DNA from: Sphagnum magellanicum
Lineage: Eukaryota; Streptophyta; Sphagnopsida; Sphagnales; Sphagnaceae
Assembly: GCA_021904315.1 (NCBI GenBank)
Contig: CM038915.1
Coordinates: 6,820,001-6,884,000, forward strand
Direction of reading: 5' to 3'
Length of the DNA stretch: 64,000 nucleotides
Shown here: one piece after another, positions 61,555 through 64,000 of the stretch
Position numbering within the stretch: position 1 is the stretch's first letter
Layout of the letters: each line of letters opens with the position of its first letter
Notes under the pieces: generated by a model
The model's database searches: none
Seen by the model: the letters and a program-made list of their open reading frames with translations, nothing else
Told to the model about the DNA's origin: nothing
Program-made: the position numbers and the translations under genes

Positions 61555-63225
61555 TCAATTTTTGTGTCTATCTGTGAATGGCCAAGGAGGACTGTTATGT
61601 ACATCAACGACAAGCTTCTTCCTGTGGACATTGGCTGTTCTGGTTTGAGTGAGCAAGGGATCTGCTTCATCATCATCATCATCATCATCTCTTGTCATAG
61701 CTTCTATGTCTGACTGGCAAAGCTCAACCTTGCAATCAAGTCCTGAGAATTGCTTTGGCAGTAGACACTCATCCCCTCTGTCATCATTGAGAATTGGAAC
61801 CACTTTATTGCTGCTACTCTTACAAAGCTCGATGCCATCGTCATTAGGTCCTGTCAACTGCTTTGCCCTCTCTGCCTCAGATCCCCAGTCTGTTCGCAGA
61901 ACCACAAACAAAGTAGAACAAGCACATGCTATTTGTGCAGCTAAGAGTCCATACCAGAGACCACCAAATCCAATCTTAAACCAGAAAGCCAACACAATGG
62001 CCACTGTCATTCCCACAAAATAAAAGGAACCCAGGTTGATCCGAGCAGCAATTGCAGGCCTGGCACTCCCTCTTAGCACACCACAGCCTGTGGTCTGAGG
62101 GCAATTACCAAGCTCACAGAGACCCATGAGAGGCATGGCTGCTGCTGTCAGGGCCAAAACACTTTTGTCCTCAGTGAAGAGATGACCCCACTTGTTGCGG
62201 AAAGCTGTCGACCAAACCAGACTCAGGAGTGCAATTACCAGGGCACAACCCAAGGCCACAAAGGTGGCAATCCTTGCCTGTGCTGGCCTGTTAGCCCCCA
62301 GTTCATTCCCAACACGAGTAGAAACAGAGGAGCTCAAGGCAAGTGGAAATGTGTACAATAGAGATGTTGTCTGGATAAGAATTGCTGTTGTTGCAACAGC
62401 TACTTGTGGGTTTGGCAGTAATCCTGCCAGAAAGGTCATCAACTCATACCACCACCACTCTAGGCAAATTGCCAAGCAACTGGGAACTGCCAGGCCTAAG
62501 AGGGGCCACCATTCTTGGAAACAGGCCATGGACCATCTTACCCATGTGCGCTTGTACACACCTGAAAACCACAGATACCCTAACAACAAAAACACCATGT
62601 TGAGATTGGTGCAAACTGCTGCCATTGCCACTCCAGGGACACCCAGCTTGAACACAAACACAAGAATGATGTTAAGCGGAATGTGAAGAAGCACTGCAAG
62701 TGCTGAGCAGCACATCATGGGTGTAGTAATCCCTTGCGACCGCAAGTAAACTCTCAGTGGCTGTAACAAGCTGTTTGTCAGCAAGTCTGGAAGTGAATAC
62801 AAACAGTAGATGGTTGCAACTTTTGTGATTTCAGAGTCCTGACCAAGCTGCAGCAGTATCTCCTGCAGGTTGATCCACAGCAGACTGATAGGGATACAAG
62901 CTGTGAGAAGTATGAGGATTGTCCGTTGCAGTGTGTGGCCAATCACCTCCCAGTTCTTGGAACCAAATGCTTGGCTGCATACAGGATCCATCCCAGTGGC
63001 CAGACCAAACAACACTGAGTAGCCTGTTATGTTGGTGAAGCCAATGGAAAGAGCACCACCTGCAAGCTCTAAGCCTCCCAATCGACCCAAGCATAACACT
63101 GACACCATTGCCCTCACATACACCACACAATTCATTGCTGCCATGGGACATGCGATTCCCATTAACTCCTTCAATTCCTCCAAAATCTGGCCATTCCACA
63201 GAAAGCCACAAGCCGCACACATCAA
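61555..63225 (-). CDS. MATE efflux transporter, DTX48-51/ABS3-like
   Basis: Single-exon 556-residue multidrug and toxic compound extrusion transporter, a cation-coupled antiporter of metabolites expected in endomembrane or plasma membrane. Twelve hydrophobic helices run from about residue 20 to 455. Family signatures include [14 protein letters not shown] (about 77-90), EWWWYELM (about 256-263, conserved acidic residue of helix 7), [17 protein letters not shown] (302-318) and [18 protein letters not shown] (373-390), the last being diagnostic of plant DTX proteins. The C-terminal cytosolic tail carries a run of eight Asp encoded by a GAT/GAC repeat (plus strand about 61666-61690). Intronless structure and long tail fit the DTX48-51 (ADP1/ABS) subfamily as I recall it. 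The first of two ATGs was chosen. A short N-terminus lacks a targeting signal. Confidence 0.94.
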   Translation of the reverse strand: MMCAACGFLWNGQILEELKELMGIACPMAAMNCVVYVRAMVSVLCLGRLGGLELAGGALSIGFTNITGYSVLFGLATGMDPVCSQAFGSKNWEVIGHTLQRTILILLTACIPISLLWINLQEILLQLGQDSEITKVATIYCLYSLPDLLTNSLLQPLRVYLRSQGITTPMMCCSALAVLLHIPLNIILVFVFKLGVPGVAMAAVCTNLNMVFLLLGYLWFSGVYKRTWVRWSMACFQEWWPLLGLAVPSCLAICLEWWWYELMTFLAGLLPNPQVAVATTAILIQTTSLLYTFPLALSSSVSTRVGNELGANRPAQARIATFVALGCALVIALLSLVWSTAFRNKWGHLFTEDKSVLALTAAAMPLMGLCELGNCPQTTGCGVLRGSARPAIAARINLGSFYFVGMTVAIVLAFWFKIGFGGLWYGLLAAQIACACSTLFVVLRTDWGSEAERAKQLTGPNDDGIELCKSSSNKVVPILNDDRGDECLLPKQFSGLDCKVELCQSDIEAMTRDDDDDDDEADPLLTQTRTANVHRKKLVVDVHNSPPWPFTDRHKN

Positions 63226-64000
63226 TCAACACCACAAAACGCCAATGGCTAGCTAGCTACCGGGGAGTTTCTCCTTTCTTGTTGTAACCAGTCAGGTGGA
63301 GCCGCTGCTGCATGCGGCTACTGCTGCCTCTTTCTCTCCTCTCTGTGTGCAGGTTCGCGCATTGGCAGACATCGGAAGAAAGTCTACTGTTGGAAGTGAT
63401 CGTTATTGCGATGAAAGGCCGAGTCTTGACATACCTGGCAGAGAGACGGACATTGATGAATTGGATCCCGCACAAGGAAATCGATATCGGATTCGTCATC
63501 TTCCGACGACGCCGATGCCTCCGCCCGCGTTTGCACGGCTGCTTTCACGGGATTGGCCATGCATGTAGCCTCGTCGCCTCGAGTCTCAGCCAAGCCAAGA
63601 TCCGCCTCTCCTCCTCCTGCTCCTCCACAGTTTTTGTTTCCGATCACCGAAGCCGATGCTGCTCCACAGCACACAAAAAGAAAGAAAATCAATTCAACAA
63701 AAACTGCAATGCCCGAACGTCAAGAACTCAAACCGTCAAGAACGCTCTCACAGATCTTACTCGTCAAAAACCAGCACCAAGAAGCTCCTCAGAAGCTCAT
63801 ATCACTACACAAACAATAAATAGCTCGCCACCAATACCATAAGAGAAAGACAGCAGCTCAATTGCCAAAAGAACACGCAACAACAACAACAACGATAACA
63901 ACAAGAACGACTATGACGACAACGGAAGAAGGGGGGGAAAAAAAAACACTGAAACACAAAATTGAAAAACAGCAGAGAGCACACTAACTGTCAACGGATA
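63226..64000 (-). promoter_or_regulatory. Leader and promoter region of the MATE gene
   Basis: Upstream DNA of the MATE start, higher in GC, with CT-rich patches and an AAC trinucleotide repeat near 63880-63900. ORFs up to 176 codons on the plus strand show no family and are regarded as chance. No TATA box was confidently placed. Confidence 0.4.

Noticed and set aside
62192-62686. 164-codon plus-strand ORF over the MATE gene
   Set aside because: Antisense shadow of the highly supported transporter coding sequence.
63312-63842. 176-codon plus-strand ORF in the MATE leader
   Set aside because: Antisense to the leader, Ser/Arg-rich without domain, overlapped by other equally open frames.

Overview
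The window is nuclear DNA from a land plant. Spliced genes with GT-AG introns of about 115-650 bp encode a plant-type cryptochrome, a BRX1 ribosome-biogenesis factor, a plant long-chain alcohol oxidase, a plastid CPBP/CAAX-type protease and a DTX-type MATE transporter. Long AT-rich stretches between them are full of decayed transposons. The repeat style and the relic transposase families made me think of a seed-free plant (fern, lycophyte or bryophyte). That is an impression, not something the sequence proves. No CRISPR array, operon, rRNA or intact tRNA was seen.

Layout. (1) 1-2701, minus: cryptochrome, exons 1-4, running off the left edge. (2) 2.7-9.0 kb: intergenic DNA with a 33-bp minisatellite, poly-G runs and an LTR-like repeat (about 5335-5678). 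(3) 9208-12244, plus: BRX1, eight exons, with three telo-boxes just upstream. (4) 14788-15672, plus: intronless plastid GNAT-like protein with a repeat-bearing leader. (5) 16908-20558, minus: fatty alcohol oxidase, five exons, with a tandem repeat in intron 1. (6) 21.2-38.5 kb: AT-rich transposon graveyard. It holds one long decayed transposase-like gene on the minus strand (about 30.0-32.7 kb) and coding debris on the plus strand (28.0-29.9 kb). (7) 39453-42671, minus: CPBP-family membrane protease. (8) 43.4-58.7 kb: a second copy of the LTR-like repeat in inverted orientation, an 11-bp phased minisatellite, a 5.0-kb element with CACTA-type ends and a 3-bp target duplication that carries a dead DDE transposase, more coding debris, and a 587-bp inverted-repeat element. 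(9) 58.7-59.8 kb: a segmental direct repeat. (10) 61555-63225, minus: intronless MATE transporter and its leader.

The host genes look like independent housekeeping, light-sensing or metabolic loci and do not form a pathway cluster. The most unusual structure is the 45752-50755 element, which combines CACTA-type termini with a DDE_1/pogo-like transposase relic. Next are the 11-bp phased array at 44094-44328 and the multi-kilobase transposase-like relic at 30-32.7 kb. Splice sites were placed by reading GT/AG signals, phase and family alignment from memory; no search or transcript data were available.
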